DNA from: Thermanaerosceptrum fracticalcis | GTDB lineage: Bacteria > Bacillota > Peptococcia > DRI-13 | NCBI RefSeq assembly: GCF_000746025.2 | Contig: NZ_CP045798.1 | Coordinates: 62,001 to 126,000 of the forward strand | Reading direction: 5' to 3' | DNA length: 64,000 nucleotides | Shown here: piece by piece, positions 52,217 to 60,254 of the stretch | Numbering within the stretch: position 1 is the first letter of the stretch | Layout of the letters: every line of letters begins with the position of its first letter | Position numbers and translations under genes: made by a program | The notes under the pieces: model-generated | What the model was told of the DNA's origin: nothing | Databases searched by the model: none | The model's input: the letters and a program-made list of their open reading frames with translations, nothing else

Positions 52217-52240
52217 AGACCCGGTAATAAACCGGGTCTC
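52217..52240. terminator. Convergent hairpin between asnB and ilvE
   Basis: AGACCCGGT / ACCGGGTCT stem with a 5-nt loop; no long T-run on either side, so efficiency is doubtful. Confidence 0.6.
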
Positions 52241-52242
52241 AA

Positions 52243-53313
52243 TTACTCAATCTCTTCCATCCAGCCAAATTTATCGGCAAGCTTACCGTACTGGATGCCC
52301 GTAATTTCATCATAAAGGCGTAAGGATGTCTCTCCGGTCTCACCGTTATTAATGGTGATGACCTTACCGTTCCAGTCTAAGAGGGAAACAGGAGAGATGA
52401 CGGCGGCCGTACCGGTGCCAAAAACCTCCTGAAGTGTGCCTTGAGCATGGGCCGCATAGACTTCTTCAATGGAAATGTTACGCTCGCTGACTTTTAAACC
52501 CCACTGGCTAGCCACCTGGATAACAGAATCCCTGGTCATTCCGCCCAGAATACTGCCTTCCAGGGGAGGGGTAATGAGTTCATCGTTGATTTTGAAGAAG
52601 ATGTTCATGGTCCCCACTTCTTCGATATATTTCTTCTCCACACCATCTAGCCAGAGCACCTGGGTGTAGCCTTTCTTTTTCGCTTCCTCTGCGGCCAGGA
52701 GGCTGGCGGCATAATTGGCGGGAGTTTTAGCGAAACCCAAACCCCCTTTGACGGCTCTCACATATTCAGACTCAACCCAGATTTTTACTGGTTTAAATCC
52801 TTCCGGGTAGTAGGCACCGACAGGTGAAAGGATAATGAATAACCGGTAGGTAGCTGAAGGCTTAACCCCTAAAAAGGAATCGGTAGCGATAATAAAGGGT
52901 CTGATATATAAAGAAGTCATTTCCCCGGAGGGTACCCAGTCTTTTTCAATGCTAAGTAATTTCTTTAGACCCTTCAAGACAAATTCCACATCAATGGGGG
53001 GAATACATAAACGTTCGGCCGAACGGTTCATCCTGGACAGATATGACCTGGGTCTAAAAACTGTAATTTTGCCGTCCACAGTACGATAAGCTTTCATTCC
53101 TTCGAAAATGGCCTGGCCATAATGAAGAACAATATTAGCGGGGTCCATGAGGAAAGGACCATAGGGCTCGATTCTGGCATTATACCAGCCTTTACCTTCG
53201 GCATAGTCCATCACAAACATGTGATCTGTAAATATTTTCCCAAATCCTAACTGGTCGTCTTTGGGTTTGGGTTTCGGGCTATTAGTAAGATTTATACTGA
53301 TCTCACTACTCAT
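52243..53313 (-). CDS. ilvE: Branched-chain-amino-acid aminotransferase
   Basis: 356 residues, fold-type IV PLP enzyme of the longer (eukaryote/Firmicute) BCAT class. Landmarks: LHYGQAIFEGMKAYR, FRPRSYLSRMNRSAERLCIP, GLGFAKTPANYAAS, LWLDGVEKKYIEEVGTMNIFF-type segment with the PLP lysine, and GMTRDSVI. It transfers amino groups between glutamate and the keto acids of Leu, Ile and Val. Lies 83 bp downstream of the M-box-controlled CGGC gene on the same strand, so co-transcription is possible. Confidence 0.92.
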   Translation of the reverse strand: MSSEISINLTNSPKPKPKDDQLGFGKIFTDHMFVMDYAEGKGWYNARIEPYGPFLMDPANIVLHYGQAIFEGMKAYRTVDGKITVFRPRSYLSRMNRSAERLCIPPIDVEFVLKGLKKLLSIEKDWVPSGEMTSLYIRPFIIATDSFLGVKPSATYRLFIILSPVGAYYPEGFKPVKIWVESEYVRAVKGGLGFAKTPANYAASLLAAEEAKKKGYTQVLWLDGVEKKYIEEVGTMNIFFKINDELITPPLEGSILGGMTRDSVIQVASQWGLKVSERNISIEEVYAAHAQGTLQEVFGTGTAAVISPVSLLDWNGKVITINNGETGETSLRLYDEITGIQYGKLADKFGWMEEIE

Positions 53314-53396
53314 ACTCCGGCCTCCTCTGTAAATGCATAACTATTTTTAAAAAGTATTTCCACAGAAGAGGGAAAACTCCTGCTTCATTTTGGAGT

Positions 53397-53729
53397 TTAA
53401 TGAGTATAATCAATTAATTTAATCGATTCACCTAACTTTTTCTGGATGGTTTCTTTCATTTTATCAGCGTGGGGACAGGCAAATCCTATAGGGTTTCCTC
53501 TTGTAATGCAGGAGGCCAGGACAATAGTGTCCGCGCCTCGTTTGACTATTTCAGCGGCCCTGGTTACTGCTTTTTTCCCGGGACAACCTCCACAGGTATT
53601 TACGCCAATTACTTCGATATCCTCTTCTACACCTTCAAATGCGCATTTCTTTTCCTTCATAACTTTAAAATCCGTAGTGGCTGGGCACATATCCTCAGTT
53701 TGCATACATCTGATTAAACCAACCTTCAT
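53397..53729 (-). CDS. CGGC-domain putative metal-binding protein
   Basis: 110 residues. The motif NTCGGCPGKKAV defines the CGGC domain; other cysteines are C8 (LIRCMQ), C15 (MCPAT), C29 (KKCAF), the ASCITRG cysteine and the FACPHAD cysteine, the last with an adjacent His, giving a likely metal or cluster site. Function of the family is unknown. Ribosome site GGAGG 8 nt before the ATG. The transcript leader holds an Mg2+ M-box riboswitch and terminator, so expression should rise when Mg2+ is low, an unusual target for that class. Confidence 0.82.
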   Translation of the reverse strand: MKVGLIRCMQTEDMCPATTDFKVMKEKKCAFEGVEEDIEVIGVNTCGGCPGKKAVTRAAEIVKRGADTIVLASCITRGNPIGFACPHADKMKETIQKKLGESIKLIDYTH

Positions 53730-53740
53730 CTCATATCCTC

Positions 53741-53777
53741 CATATAAAAATTCCCCACTCTATCACGAGTGAGGAAT
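53741..53777 (-). terminator. M-box expression-platform terminator
   Basis: On the minus strand TTCCTCACTC pairs with GAGTGGGGAA (one T-G pair), followed by TTTTTATAT, 12 nt before the CGGC start codon. Confidence 0.88.
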
Positions 53778-53835
53778 AGAATAACGGTATTATTTATTCC
53801 CCTCGTGACAGCTTTGGCTCTATACAACGTAAGGG

Positions 53836-53955
53836 TTAATCCCAGCTACATTAGGTAACACCTTAAGCCGATGTTGCCTGCTAACCCTTTGGCATCTCTC
53901 GATGTTTCAGGGCAGTAGCATGTTTTTGTATAGTAACCTCACCTAACGGGTTAAT
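53836..53955 (-). ncRNA. M-box (ykoK-type) magnesium riboswitch
   Basis: Reading the minus strand, the conserved blocks appear in order: CCCGTTAGGTGAGGTTACTA, ACATGCTACTGCCCTGAAAC, ATCGAGAGATGCCAAAGGGT, AGCAGGCAACATCGGCTTAA, GGTGTTACCTAATGTAGCTG, then GGATTAA closing P1 with TTAACCC. The terminator lies about 60 nt downstream. Mg2+ binding should favour termination. The next gene on that strand is the CGGC protein; no MgtE, CorA or P-type ATPase gene is present within reach. Confidence 0.93.
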
Positions 53956-54014
53956 TTGTCGTATTTAATTATACACCTTTCTGTATCTTTGTAAAATAAT
54001 TTTAACTCAATCCA

Positions 54015-54422
54015 TTATTTTATTTTCATCGTATAACGAATTACCAAAGCAATGAGGAGGAGCCAAATAAAAATGATTACCCCTGCCGCCATCCAGTTGG
54101 TCGGTTTCGTTTGCATCAGTTCCGCTTTCTTCTGAGCATCTTCCATTACCTCTACAGGGATTAGCTTTAAAGCTAATGATACGCCCAGGGGTATGAGAAT
54201 TAGATCATCCAGGTAGCCTAAAACAGGAACAAAGTCCGGTATAAAATCAATGGGGCTGAAGGCATAGGCCACTACGCAAGCGATAAAGACTCTGGCATAC
54301 CACGGTACTCTGGGATCTTTATAGGCAAAAAATAAGGTATATACTTGCTTTTTAAGTATCCTGGACTGGCGCTTTAGTTTGCTTAAGAGACTTTCCTTTT
54401 CCACGGTATTACTTTTTTCCAT
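54015..54422 (-). CDS. YkvA/DUF1232-family membrane protein
   Basis: 135 residues. The DUF1232 core is ARVFIACVVAYAFSPIDFIP and DFVPVLGYLDDLILIPLGVS, about 45-85, followed by a C-terminal transmembrane helix (about 110-130). The family is widespread and of unknown function, likely membrane-embedded. A separate gene from the M-box transcript, which starts after its stop. Soluble N-terminal 40 residues are basic. Confidence 0.82.
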   Translation of the reverse strand: MEKSNTVEKESLLSKLKRQSRILKKQVYTLFFAYKDPRVPWYARVFIACVVAYAFSPIDFIPDFVPVLGYLDDLILIPLGVSLALKLIPVEVMEDAQKKAELMQTKPTNWMAAGVIIFIWLLLIALVIRYTMKIK

Positions 54423-54510
54423 AAATAATATTCTCCCGGAAATACTTATTATGATATTTATTTGTTTATTGGTTTGGATATAAGCATAAATGATAATGAG
54501 TTTATGATAG

Positions 54511-55668
54511 TTAAACCTGTTCTCCCCCGTTATTTTTCAGTGCGATGATTAGGCTCAAGGCTGCCAGTATACCTAAAGCTGCTCCGAAAAAGAAAGGAAC
54601 CCTGGATCCAAAGGCTTTCCATAAATAGCCGACCAGAATAGAAGCAGGGAGTAAACCAATTCCGGTTATGGTAGCATAAAGACCCATGAGGGTAGCCCGT
54701 TGACTCTCCGGGGCTAAATCGGCGACAAAGGCTTTTTCCACACCTTCACTAAAGGCAGCGTATATACCGTAGAATCCAAAAAGAAGCCAGAAGTGGGTGG
54801 GTTTTGTAGCCAAAGCGAAGCCAAAATAGATAAGCCCATAAAACAAGTAACCCGTTACAAGGACTATTTTACGTCCGATCAGGTCGGATAAACGACCGGC
54901 GGGGTAGGAGAAAAGAGCATAAACTACATTATAGAGCAAATAGAGAAGGATAACTTTGGCAGGATCAAAACCGTAATCCTGTGCCCTTAAGAGGAGAAAC
55001 TGGTTAGAAGAGTTTCCTAAAGCAAAAAGAAAGATAATAATGAGAAATTTTTTTAAGCTGGGATCAAGGTCTGACCAGGACAGGTTTAACCGCTTACGTA
55101 TGGTGTTTTTCTCAGATTTAACTTCCCTGACCAGAAAAAGCAAACCTATACCGATAAAAGCCGGGATAAGGGAGAGGATAAAGACAGTTTCATAACTTTT
55201 AAGATAAGATGAAAACAGGTAATAGGCGATAAGTACCCCCACCACTGCACCTAAGGTATCCAAGGTCCGGTGCAGGCCAAAAGCACTGCCGAATTTCTCC
55301 CGGCAGCTGGCTTGGGCAATTAAAGCGTCACGGGGAGCAGTTCTGATACCTTTGCCAAAACGGTCGAGAACTCTACCCCCAAAGACCCACAGCCAGGAAG
55401 AAGAAAAGACCAACACCACTTTACCGAGACCGGAGAAAGAATAGCCGCTAATGGCCAGGGGTTTCCTGCGATCGATTTTGTCCGACCAGTATCCGGAGAA
55501 AACTTTGAGAAGGCTGGCCAGGGACTCGGCTATTCCCTCAATGATTCCCAATATGGCTGGAGAGGCACTCAACTTTGAAGTTAAGTAAAGTGGTATGAGA
55601 GGATAGACCATTTCAGAACTGACATCGGTAAAAAAACTCACCAAACCTAACAAGATAATGGTACGCAC
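54511..55668 (-). CDS. MFS transporter
   Basis: 385 residues, twelve predicted helices. The loop 2-3 motif appears as GYWSDKIDRRKPLAISGYS and again in the second half as GRLSDLIGRKIVLVTGY. The GKGIRTAPRDALIA and EGVEKAFVADL segments are typical of the drug-efflux-like MFS subgroup seen with UMF/YfcJ-type members. Substrate unknown. The start GTGCGTACC at 55668 lies 83 bp after the end of DUF190 on the same strand, so it may be a late part of the fluoride operon, but no link is proved. Confidence 0.85.
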   Translation of the reverse strand: MRTIILLGLVSFFTDVSSEMVYPLIPLYLTSKLSASPAILGIIEGIAESLASLLKVFSGYWSDKIDRRKPLAISGYSFSGLGKVVLVFSSSWLWVFGGRVLDRFGKGIRTAPRDALIAQASCREKFGSAFGLHRTLDTLGAVVGVLIAYYLFSSYLKSYETVFILSLIPAFIGIGLLFLVREVKSEKNTIRKRLNLSWSDLDPSLKKFLIIIFLFALGNSSNQFLLLRAQDYGFDPAKVILLYLLYNVVYALFSYPAGRLSDLIGRKIVLVTGYLFYGLIYFGFALATKPTHFWLLFGFYGIYAAFSEGVEKAFVADLAPESQRATLMGLYATITGIGLLPASILVGYLWKAFGSRVPFFFGAALGILAALSLIIALKNNGGEQV

Positions 55669-55751
55669 TTAGGAACATCCTTCTTTCAATCTTCTTTAGC
55701 TAAAATTATATCTAATTTACAGCGAGCCGTTAACTTATTACTGAAGCTTTA

Positions 55752-56093
55752 TTAGCTTTGTTTAGGTGTGTATTTAATAATTTCCACATCTTCGATGGTA
55801 ATCAAGCCTTCGTTTACAGCTTCATCCAGAAAGGGCATGAGTTTTTCGATATATTCCACACTGTCTACAATCTCCACGATGATGGGTAAGTCATTGGAAA
55901 GATCCAGTAGACGAGCTGTCTTAATGCGGGTGTTAGGACCAAAACCTTCAATTCCTCTTAAGACAGTAGCCCCGGCTAAGCCCAGTTCCTTGGCTTTCAT
56001 GACAATGGCATGGTAGAGTAAATTTCCTTTGAATTTACTGGCTTCACCGATGTATATTCTTAATCTCCTGGCCTGGCCTGATATTTTAACCAT
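55752..56093 (-). CDS. DUF190 (PII-like fold) protein of the fluoride operon
   Basis: 113 residues with the DUF190 pattern: RLRIYIGEASKFKGNLLYHAIV, ELGLAGATVLRGIEGFGPN and LPIIVEIVDSVEYIEKLMPFLDE. The family adopts a PII-like ferredoxin fold and is often encoded with CrcB. Role unknown, perhaps sensing or regulating the channel. It is 12 bp downstream of crcB. Confidence 0.87.
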   Translation of the reverse strand: MVKISGQARRLRIYIGEASKFKGNLLYHAIVMKAKELGLAGATVLRGIEGFGPNTRIKTARLLDLSNDLPIIVEIVDSVEYIEKLMPFLDEAVNEGLITIEDVEIIKYTPKQS

Positions 56094-56105
56094 GCTATTC
56101 CCTCC

Positions 56106-56492
56106 TTACTTTGTGATTAATTGGGCAGCTACGGTTCCCAACCAAACCGCAACCAAGCCGATTAAGAGGCTGCCCGCTCCATTGAGAAGAGCTATTTTGA
56201 TCTGGCCATTCTTAATTATATTAAGTGTCTCCAGGCTAAATGTGGAGAAAGTTGTAAAGGCTCCTAAAAAACCCACGGCTAAAAAGGCCCGTGTATTGGG
56301 ATTGATCACCAGCTTTTCAACCCCCAGTACATAGACAAGTCCCAGCAGAAAACAGCCCAGCATATTGACCACAAAAGTCCCCCAGGGGAAGATGTATTCT
56401 CCTCTTTCGTAAATCCAGGTGGAAAGAAAATACCTCCCCAATGCACCCAAGGCGCCACCCAGGGCGATAAAAGCATAAGTGGCATAGTGCAA
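56106..56492 (-). CDS. crcB: CrcB/FluC fluoride channel
   Basis: 128 residues and four helices. Fluc signatures: GGALGALGRYFLSTWI at the start, GTFVVNMLGCFLLGL with the pore asparagine, and GFLGAFTTFSTFSLE with the polar track residues. It exports fluoride as a dual-topology dimer. The fluoride riboswitch upstream confirms function and control. Confidence 0.92.
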   Translation of the reverse strand: MHYATYAFIALGGALGALGRYFLSTWIYERGEYIFPWGTFVVNMLGCFLLGLVYVLGVEKLVINPNTRAFLAVGFLGAFTTFSTFSLETLNIIKNGQIKIALLNGAGSLLIGLVAVWLGTVAAQLITK

Positions 56493-56512
56493 TTCTTTCG
56501 ACCTCCCTTAGA

Positions 56513-56546
56513 AAAATAAAGGCTCCTACCTAAGGAGGTAGGAGCC
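56513..56546 (-). terminator. Fluoride-riboswitch expression-platform terminator
   Basis: GGCTCCTACCT pairs with AGGTAGGAGCC around CCTT, followed on the minus strand by TTTATTTTTC. The left arm shares GGCTCCTAC with the aptamer, so aptamer folding and termination exclude each other. Confidence 0.9.
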
Positions 56547-56590
56547 ATCAGCTGATGTTAGCATTTTCGGCGAGCCCCATCGCCATTGGT
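56537..56590 (-). ncRNA. Fluoride (crcB-class) riboswitch
   Basis: Minus strand: GGCGATGGGGCTCGCCGAAA, a short variable stem, then AGCTGATGGCTCCTAC. The GGNGATGG start, the CNCNCC block and the GCTGATGRCTCCTAC-like end are the class consensus. Fluoride should stabilise the aptamer and sequester the terminator arm, switching on crcB and DUF190. Confidence 0.92.
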
Positions 56591-56795
56591 ATTCATTTAA
56601 CATAAATATATCATTTATAACTTAATTTGTATAGAGGATCTATAGTTTGTCTTTACCATGATGTTTAAATTAGCCATAAATATACATTACTTGAAGTGAA
56701 GGCAGCACTACAATTAGATAAGTGTGAAGTTGGACAAGTAATTGACCTGGTACTAGGTCAAATACGTAACGTGGATAAGTTAACAATAAAAATAA

Positions 56796-56842
56796 TTGAC
56801 ATATGCTCAAAAATGATATATCGTAATATTGGACATATGTCC
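56796..56842 (+). promoter_or_regulatory. Promoter with palindromic operator before the DUF5320 gene
   Basis: TTGACA at 56796 with TATATC at 56817 (15-nt spacer) looks like a promoter. The perfect 12-nt palindrome GGACATATGTCC (56831-56842) overlaps the probable start point; a half-similar TTGACATATGCTC lies at the -35. An open 56-codon frame crosses this stretch without start signals. The rest of the 56.6-56.8 kb gap is featureless and AT-rich. Confidence 0.45.
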
Positions 56843-56875
56843 ATAAATTATACAAAAATTTAAGGGGGAATTAAA

Positions 56876-57217
56876 ATGCCAGGTTTCAATGGAAGGGGAC
56901 CCTCTAACCGGGGACCAATGACAGGTTGGGGGAGAGGATACTGTATCACAGAAGTCACACCTGAAAAGGAGGCGGCCTGGGCCGGGCTGGGTTTTGGCTT
57001 GGGCCTGGGTTTAGGGAGAGGACTGGGCAGGCGTTTAGGTAGAAGATTTAGCGGTGCCTTGGGCCGGGGCCTTAGGTGCTGGGGACTTAGAGGGGCTTTG
57101 CAGCCTGACCTGGATCAGTCCTTCCTGAAAGAACGGGCCACTTACTTAAAAGAAGAGTTAAACAGGATCGAGGCATTACTGAAACAAGAAAAAGAAAGTA
57201 ATGACGAGAACAAATGA
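56876..57217 (+). CDS. DUF5320-type glycine-rich protein
   Basis: 113 residues. N terminus MPGFNGRGPSNRGPMTGWGRGYC is the DUF5320 signature, followed by a Gly/Arg/Leu-rich repeat zone (GLGLGLGRGLGRRLGRR) and a C-terminal coiled coil (LKEELNRIEALLKQEKES). Such small proteins occur widely in anaerobes near NifX/dinitrogenase-iron-cofactor-type or electron-transfer genes; the role is unknown. A clear ribosome site (AAGGGGGA) precedes the ATG. Confidence 0.8.
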   Translation: MPGFNGRGPSNRGPMTGWGRGYCITEVTPEKEAAWAGLGFGLGLGLGRGLGRRLGRRFSGALGRGLRCWGLRGALQPDLDQSFLKERATYLKEELNRIEALLKQEKESNDENK

Positions 57218-57266
57218 GCAGAGGGGTATACCCTTTGCTCATTTGGCAATTATTTTAAAACAGCTT

Positions 57267-57303
57267 AAGAAGACCGGAACTTTTTTAGTTCCGGCCTTCT
57301 TGT
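57267..57303 (+). terminator. Terminator after the DUF5320 gene
   Basis: AAGAAG-CCGGAAC stem with GTTCCGG-CTTCTT (one bulged A/C) and a T-rich loop; weak tail. Confidence 0.75.
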
Positions 57304-57306
57304 TAT

Positions 57307-57360
57307 TGGGGACATTCCTGTCCCAGTGAATGACCCATCCTTCAGCCGGTGTGTCCCCTT
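57307..57360. repeat. REP-like element copy A
   Basis: TTGGGGACATTCCTGTCCCA is an internal palindrome; 18 bases later TTCAGCCGGTGTGTCCCC closes a larger stem (GGGGACA pairs with TGTCCCC). The same arrangement appears at 60497-60580. The rest of the gap up to 57515 is AT-rich and should carry the promoter of the next gene. Confidence 0.75.
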
Positions 57361-57515
57361 TCCTACTTAAAAATTTCTTGCAAAATTATGGTTATTGTCA
57401 TATGTTTAAAATATCTGATATTCTTTTCTTCATATCTTCTTAATAATTTCCCCACAACTAATAAAACGTCAAATATTAATATTAAGATAAAAAGATTTGT
57501 CTGGAGGTTTTAGTT

Positions 57516-58334
57516 ATGAAGAAACAAAACATACTGTCTCCCCGTATGATAGTGCAAACCATCTTTCTTGTCATTGTTGCGCTATTTGTGTTTAGCCCAT
57601 ATCTTTTCGACAAAAGCAGTAAAGCCGAAAGTCTTTGTCCCCTGGGCGGCTTAGAATCCTTACCCCAGGTGATCATGGGGACAAACCTGTTGAATCATAT
57701 CAATCCCTCTAACGTGGTTTTGCTGGTTGCCATCATTATTTCTACTCTCCTCGTGGGGAGACAATTTTGCAGCTGGATCTGCCCCTTAGGTACTTTACAG
57801 GAGTGGATGAGTAACCTTGGGAAAAAGTTAAAACTCACCATTGCTGTCCCGGAAAAAGTGGAAAAAATCCTGGCTAAATTAAAATATGTAATTTTGTTTT
57901 TGATTTTATTTGGCACTTACACAACAGCTACCCTGGTTTTCCGCGAGCTTGACCCCTTCTATGCCCTGTTCCACCTGGCCAATCCCACCTTAAGCGGGGC
58001 CTTTATCGTCTTTGCTTTGGTCTTAGTTCTCTCCCTTTTTATCCCCCGGGTATGGTGCCGGTTTTTATGTCCTCTGGGGGCCTTTGTCAATATTCTAAGC
58101 ATCGCCAGTTTGGTCAAACCTTACCGCAATGAAAACAAATGTATTGGCTGCGGCCTCTGTGACAGAAAGTGCCCCGTTCAGGTTCAGGTATCCAAAAGCA
58201 CAGTACTTTTGAACGACAGCTGTAATCACTGCCTGGACTGTATGGATGCGTGTCCGAAAAAAGGAGCCCTGGATTTCAAACTGGGTTATGTGCCATCCAA
58301 GAAAAGTGAAAAAGAGGTGAACCATAATGCTTAA
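57516..58334 (+). CDS. NapH/MauN-like membrane polyferredoxin
   Basis: 272 residues. Four or five membrane helices carry two reentrant Cys pairs (FCSWICPLGTLQEW and WCRFLCPLGAFVN), followed by two C-terminal [4Fe-4S] motifs (CIGCGLCDRKCPVQ and CNHCLDCMDACPKKG). In NapH and NosR-type proteins this passes electrons from quinol through the membrane. It overlaps the next gene by 8 bp. Without a terminal reductase next to it, its acceptor is unknown; the overlap points to the following repeat protein as partner. Confidence 0.87.
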   Translation: MKKQNILSPRMIVQTIFLVIVALFVFSPYLFDKSSKAESLCPLGGLESLPQVIMGTNLLNHINPSNVVLLVAIIISTLLVGRQFCSWICPLGTLQEWMSNLGKKLKLTIAVPEKVEKILAKLKYVILFLILFGTYTTATLVFRELDPFYALFHLANPTLSGAFIVFALVLVLSLFIPRVWCRFLCPLGAFVNILSIASLVKPYRNENKCIGCGLCDRKCPVQVQVSKSTVLLNDSCNHCLDCMDACPKKGALDFKLGYVPSKKSEKEVNHNA

Positions 58335-58851
58335 TAAGAAAACGGTCATAATGATAATGCTTGTATCTTTCCTGGGAACCATCGTCGTGGCCAATGTACT
58401 GGGTTTCTGGTCCATGTCAGTTGAAGAAGGGGTCTCCGGTGATACCTTACTCATTGAGGTTTCCAAGAAGTATCAAATACCTTTGGAAGAAATCTATGCC
58501 TATTGGAAGATTCCTTCCAGCGTGTCTCCCCGTGCCACTGTTTCCGATGCTAAAGCCGTGGCAGGATTTTCTACCGGCCAGTTTAAAGCCTGGGTAGCAG
58601 CAAAAACTGCCGTACCTGAATTAAAACAGGTGGAAGAAGTCGCTACCTCTGAATTAACTCTGGAAATTAAAGGATCAACTACTTTACAGCAAATATCCGA
58701 CACCTATAAAATTCCCCTTGATGTCATTTTCACCAAATGGAAACTATCCAAGATGATTTCGCCCAATACGCCTTTAAAGGAACTTAAGGATGGCTACGGT
58801 TTTACCATGGAAGAATTTAAGGCCTGGGTGGCAGAAACGAGGAAAAAGTAA
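58327..58851 (+). CDS. Extracytoplasmic protein with two tandem LysM-like repeats, partner of the polyferredoxin
   Basis: 174 residues. One N-terminal transmembrane anchor (about 6-25) and two copies of a ~55-residue module: GDTLLIEVSKKYQIPLEEIY with AYWKIPSSVSPRATVSD, and KGSTTLQQISDTYKIPLDVI with FTKWKLSKMISPNTPLKEL. Each ends with F-x-x-GQFKAWVA or EEFKAWVA. The pattern recalls LysM-type helices but no cysteines are present. Translational overlap with the polyferredoxin gene suggests one complex. Possibly it positions the redox protein in the envelope; unknown. Confidence 0.65.
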   Translation: MLNKKTVIMIMLVSFLGTIVVANVLGFWSMSVEEGVSGDTLLIEVSKKYQIPLEEIYAYWKIPSSVSPRATVSDAKAVAGFSTGQFKAWVAAKTAVPELKQVEEVATSELTLEIKGSTTLQQISDTYKIPLDVIFTKWKLSKMISPNTPLKELKDGYGFTMEEFKAWVAETRKK

Positions 58852-58856
58852 GCGGT

Positions 58857-58947
58857 AAAGAGCGGACAAATATGTCCGCTCTTTTTAACGTATAGGAAAG
58901 TATAAAAATTTTTGTGGTTCTCAGCCCTTGCTAAGCAAGGGTTTTTT
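58857..58947 (+). terminator. Two successive terminators
   Basis: AAAGAGCGGACA/TGTCCGCTCTTTTT (58857-58886) ends the polyferredoxin operon. CCCTTGCT-A-AGCAAGGG plus TTTTTT (58925-58947) lies just before the transposase and may shield the IS from outside transcription. Confidence 0.88.
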
Positions 58948-58994
58948 CATTTTTTAACGAAAGCAGGAAGTAGTTGTTAGAAAGGTGAGAACAT

Positions 58995-60254
58995 ATGGGC
59001 CAGGATAATATCTTAAGAGAGATATTTTTTGATGAGAACAAGCATTGGGAAAAGTTTGTTAATAAATACGAAGACAGAATACGTCCTGTTGTGATAAAGG
59101 AAATCAATAAATTTAATCGATGTGGACAAAAAGAAGCAGGATTTACTCTGTTCGCATGTCCGGTATGTGGAGAAATGAAAATAGTTCCTCACACGTGTAA
59201 GGGACGTTTTTGTACATCGTGCGCAACCGGATACACCCAAGAATGGAGTCGAGAAACCAGTAAAAGAATGTATCCGGTTCCTCATCGCCACATCATGTTT
59301 ACAGTGGACGAACGTTTGTGGGAAATATTTACCCGTCATAGAGAACTCTTGAAAGATCTAATGGACCTGGCAGTAAAAATACTATTAGAATGGCTGAAGA
59401 AAAGAGGAAAAGTCAAATCCGGCGCCATGGTAGGAATACATACCTTTGGAGCAAGAATGAACTTCAATCCCCATGTACATATCCTAGTAACTGAAGGTGG
59501 TTTTGACGGAGCGGGGAAATGGGTTGTTAAAGACTTTATCCCATATGTAATGCTGAGGAAAAGGTGGCAGGCGGCAGTAATGGAGATGTTGAAGAAAAAA
59601 CTGCCGGAACAAGAAGTTAAACGATATAAGAAGTTGTTTCAAAAGATATGGGATGATAACCCTGAAGGATTTGTAATCTATGGTCCGCCCAATAAAAAAG
59701 GACAAGGGTCAGTAGAAGCCCAAGTAGGATATATAGGGCGGTACATGAGAAGACCTGCCATGGCGTTAAGCAGAATTGTAGACTATGACGGGGAAAATGT
59801 AACCTTTAAATACTTTGATAAAACAGAGCAAAAAGAAAAACAAGAAACCATCACCGTAGAAGAATTCATATCACGGATAATAAGGCATATACCGGATGAG
59901 CAATTTAAAACAATCCGGTATTATGGAATTTACTCCAGAAGGAGTAAAAGATTGGCTGACAAATTAATGGAAGCATACCTGGGAAGGCAGAAAAGAAGGA
60001 AAAACGGCCAAAGAGGAAAGCAACGGATAGGCTGGAGAAATAAAATAGAAGAATTCACAGGAAAAGACCCGTTAGAATGTATGAGATGTAAAGAGATAAT
60101 GGAATACAAGGGGAAAGTGTGTCTAAAATCAGGGATATTGAAAGTTGTTGATGCCGTAGATGACTTTGCTAAAAAAAGACTAAAGGAGTTGGCAGGAATA
60201 GATGAGCCCAGTAAGCAGAAAAAGAAAGAAACACGCAAAGAAAAAGCCGCCTAA
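58995..60254 (+). CDS. IS91-family HUH transposase
   Basis: 419 residues. An N-terminal zinc finger (CPVCGEMKIVPHTCKGRFC with TSC) precedes the core: HIMFTVDERLWEIF, the HUH motif as FNPHVHILVTEGG, and the late tyrosine region YIGRYMRRPAMALSRI, where IS91-type enzymes have their catalytic Tyr. A second cysteine pair (CMRC) lies near residue 370. Intact; it mediates rolling-circle transposition. A GAAAGGTGAG site precedes the ATG. AT-rich and lysine-rich composition differs from neighbours. Confidence 0.9.
   Translation: MGQDNILREIFFDENKHWEKFVNKYEDRIRPVVIKEINKFNRCGQKEAGFTLFACPVCGEMKIVPHTCKGRFCTSCATGYTQEWSRETSKRMYPVPHRHIMFTVDERLWEIFTRHRELLKDLMDLAVKILLEWLKKRGKVKSGAMVGIHTFGARMNFNPHVHILVTEGGFDGAGKWVVKDFIPYVMLRKRWQAAVMEMLKKKLPEQEVKRYKKLFQKIWDDNPEGFVIYGPPNKKGQGSVEAQVGYIGRYMRRPAMALSRIVDYDGENVTFKYFDKTEQKEKQETITVEEFISRIIRHIPDEQFKTIRYYGIYSRRSKRLADKLMEAYLGRQKRRKNGQRGKQRIGWRNKIEEFTGKDPLECMRCKEIMEYKGKVCLKSGILKVVDAVDDFAKKRLKELAGIDEPSKQKKKETRKEKAA

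Noticed and set aside
56670-56855. Minus-strand frame and a plus-strand 56-codon open frame between crcB and DUF5320
   Set aside because: No start signals, AT-driven composition, and the stretch carries a plausible promoter and operator instead.
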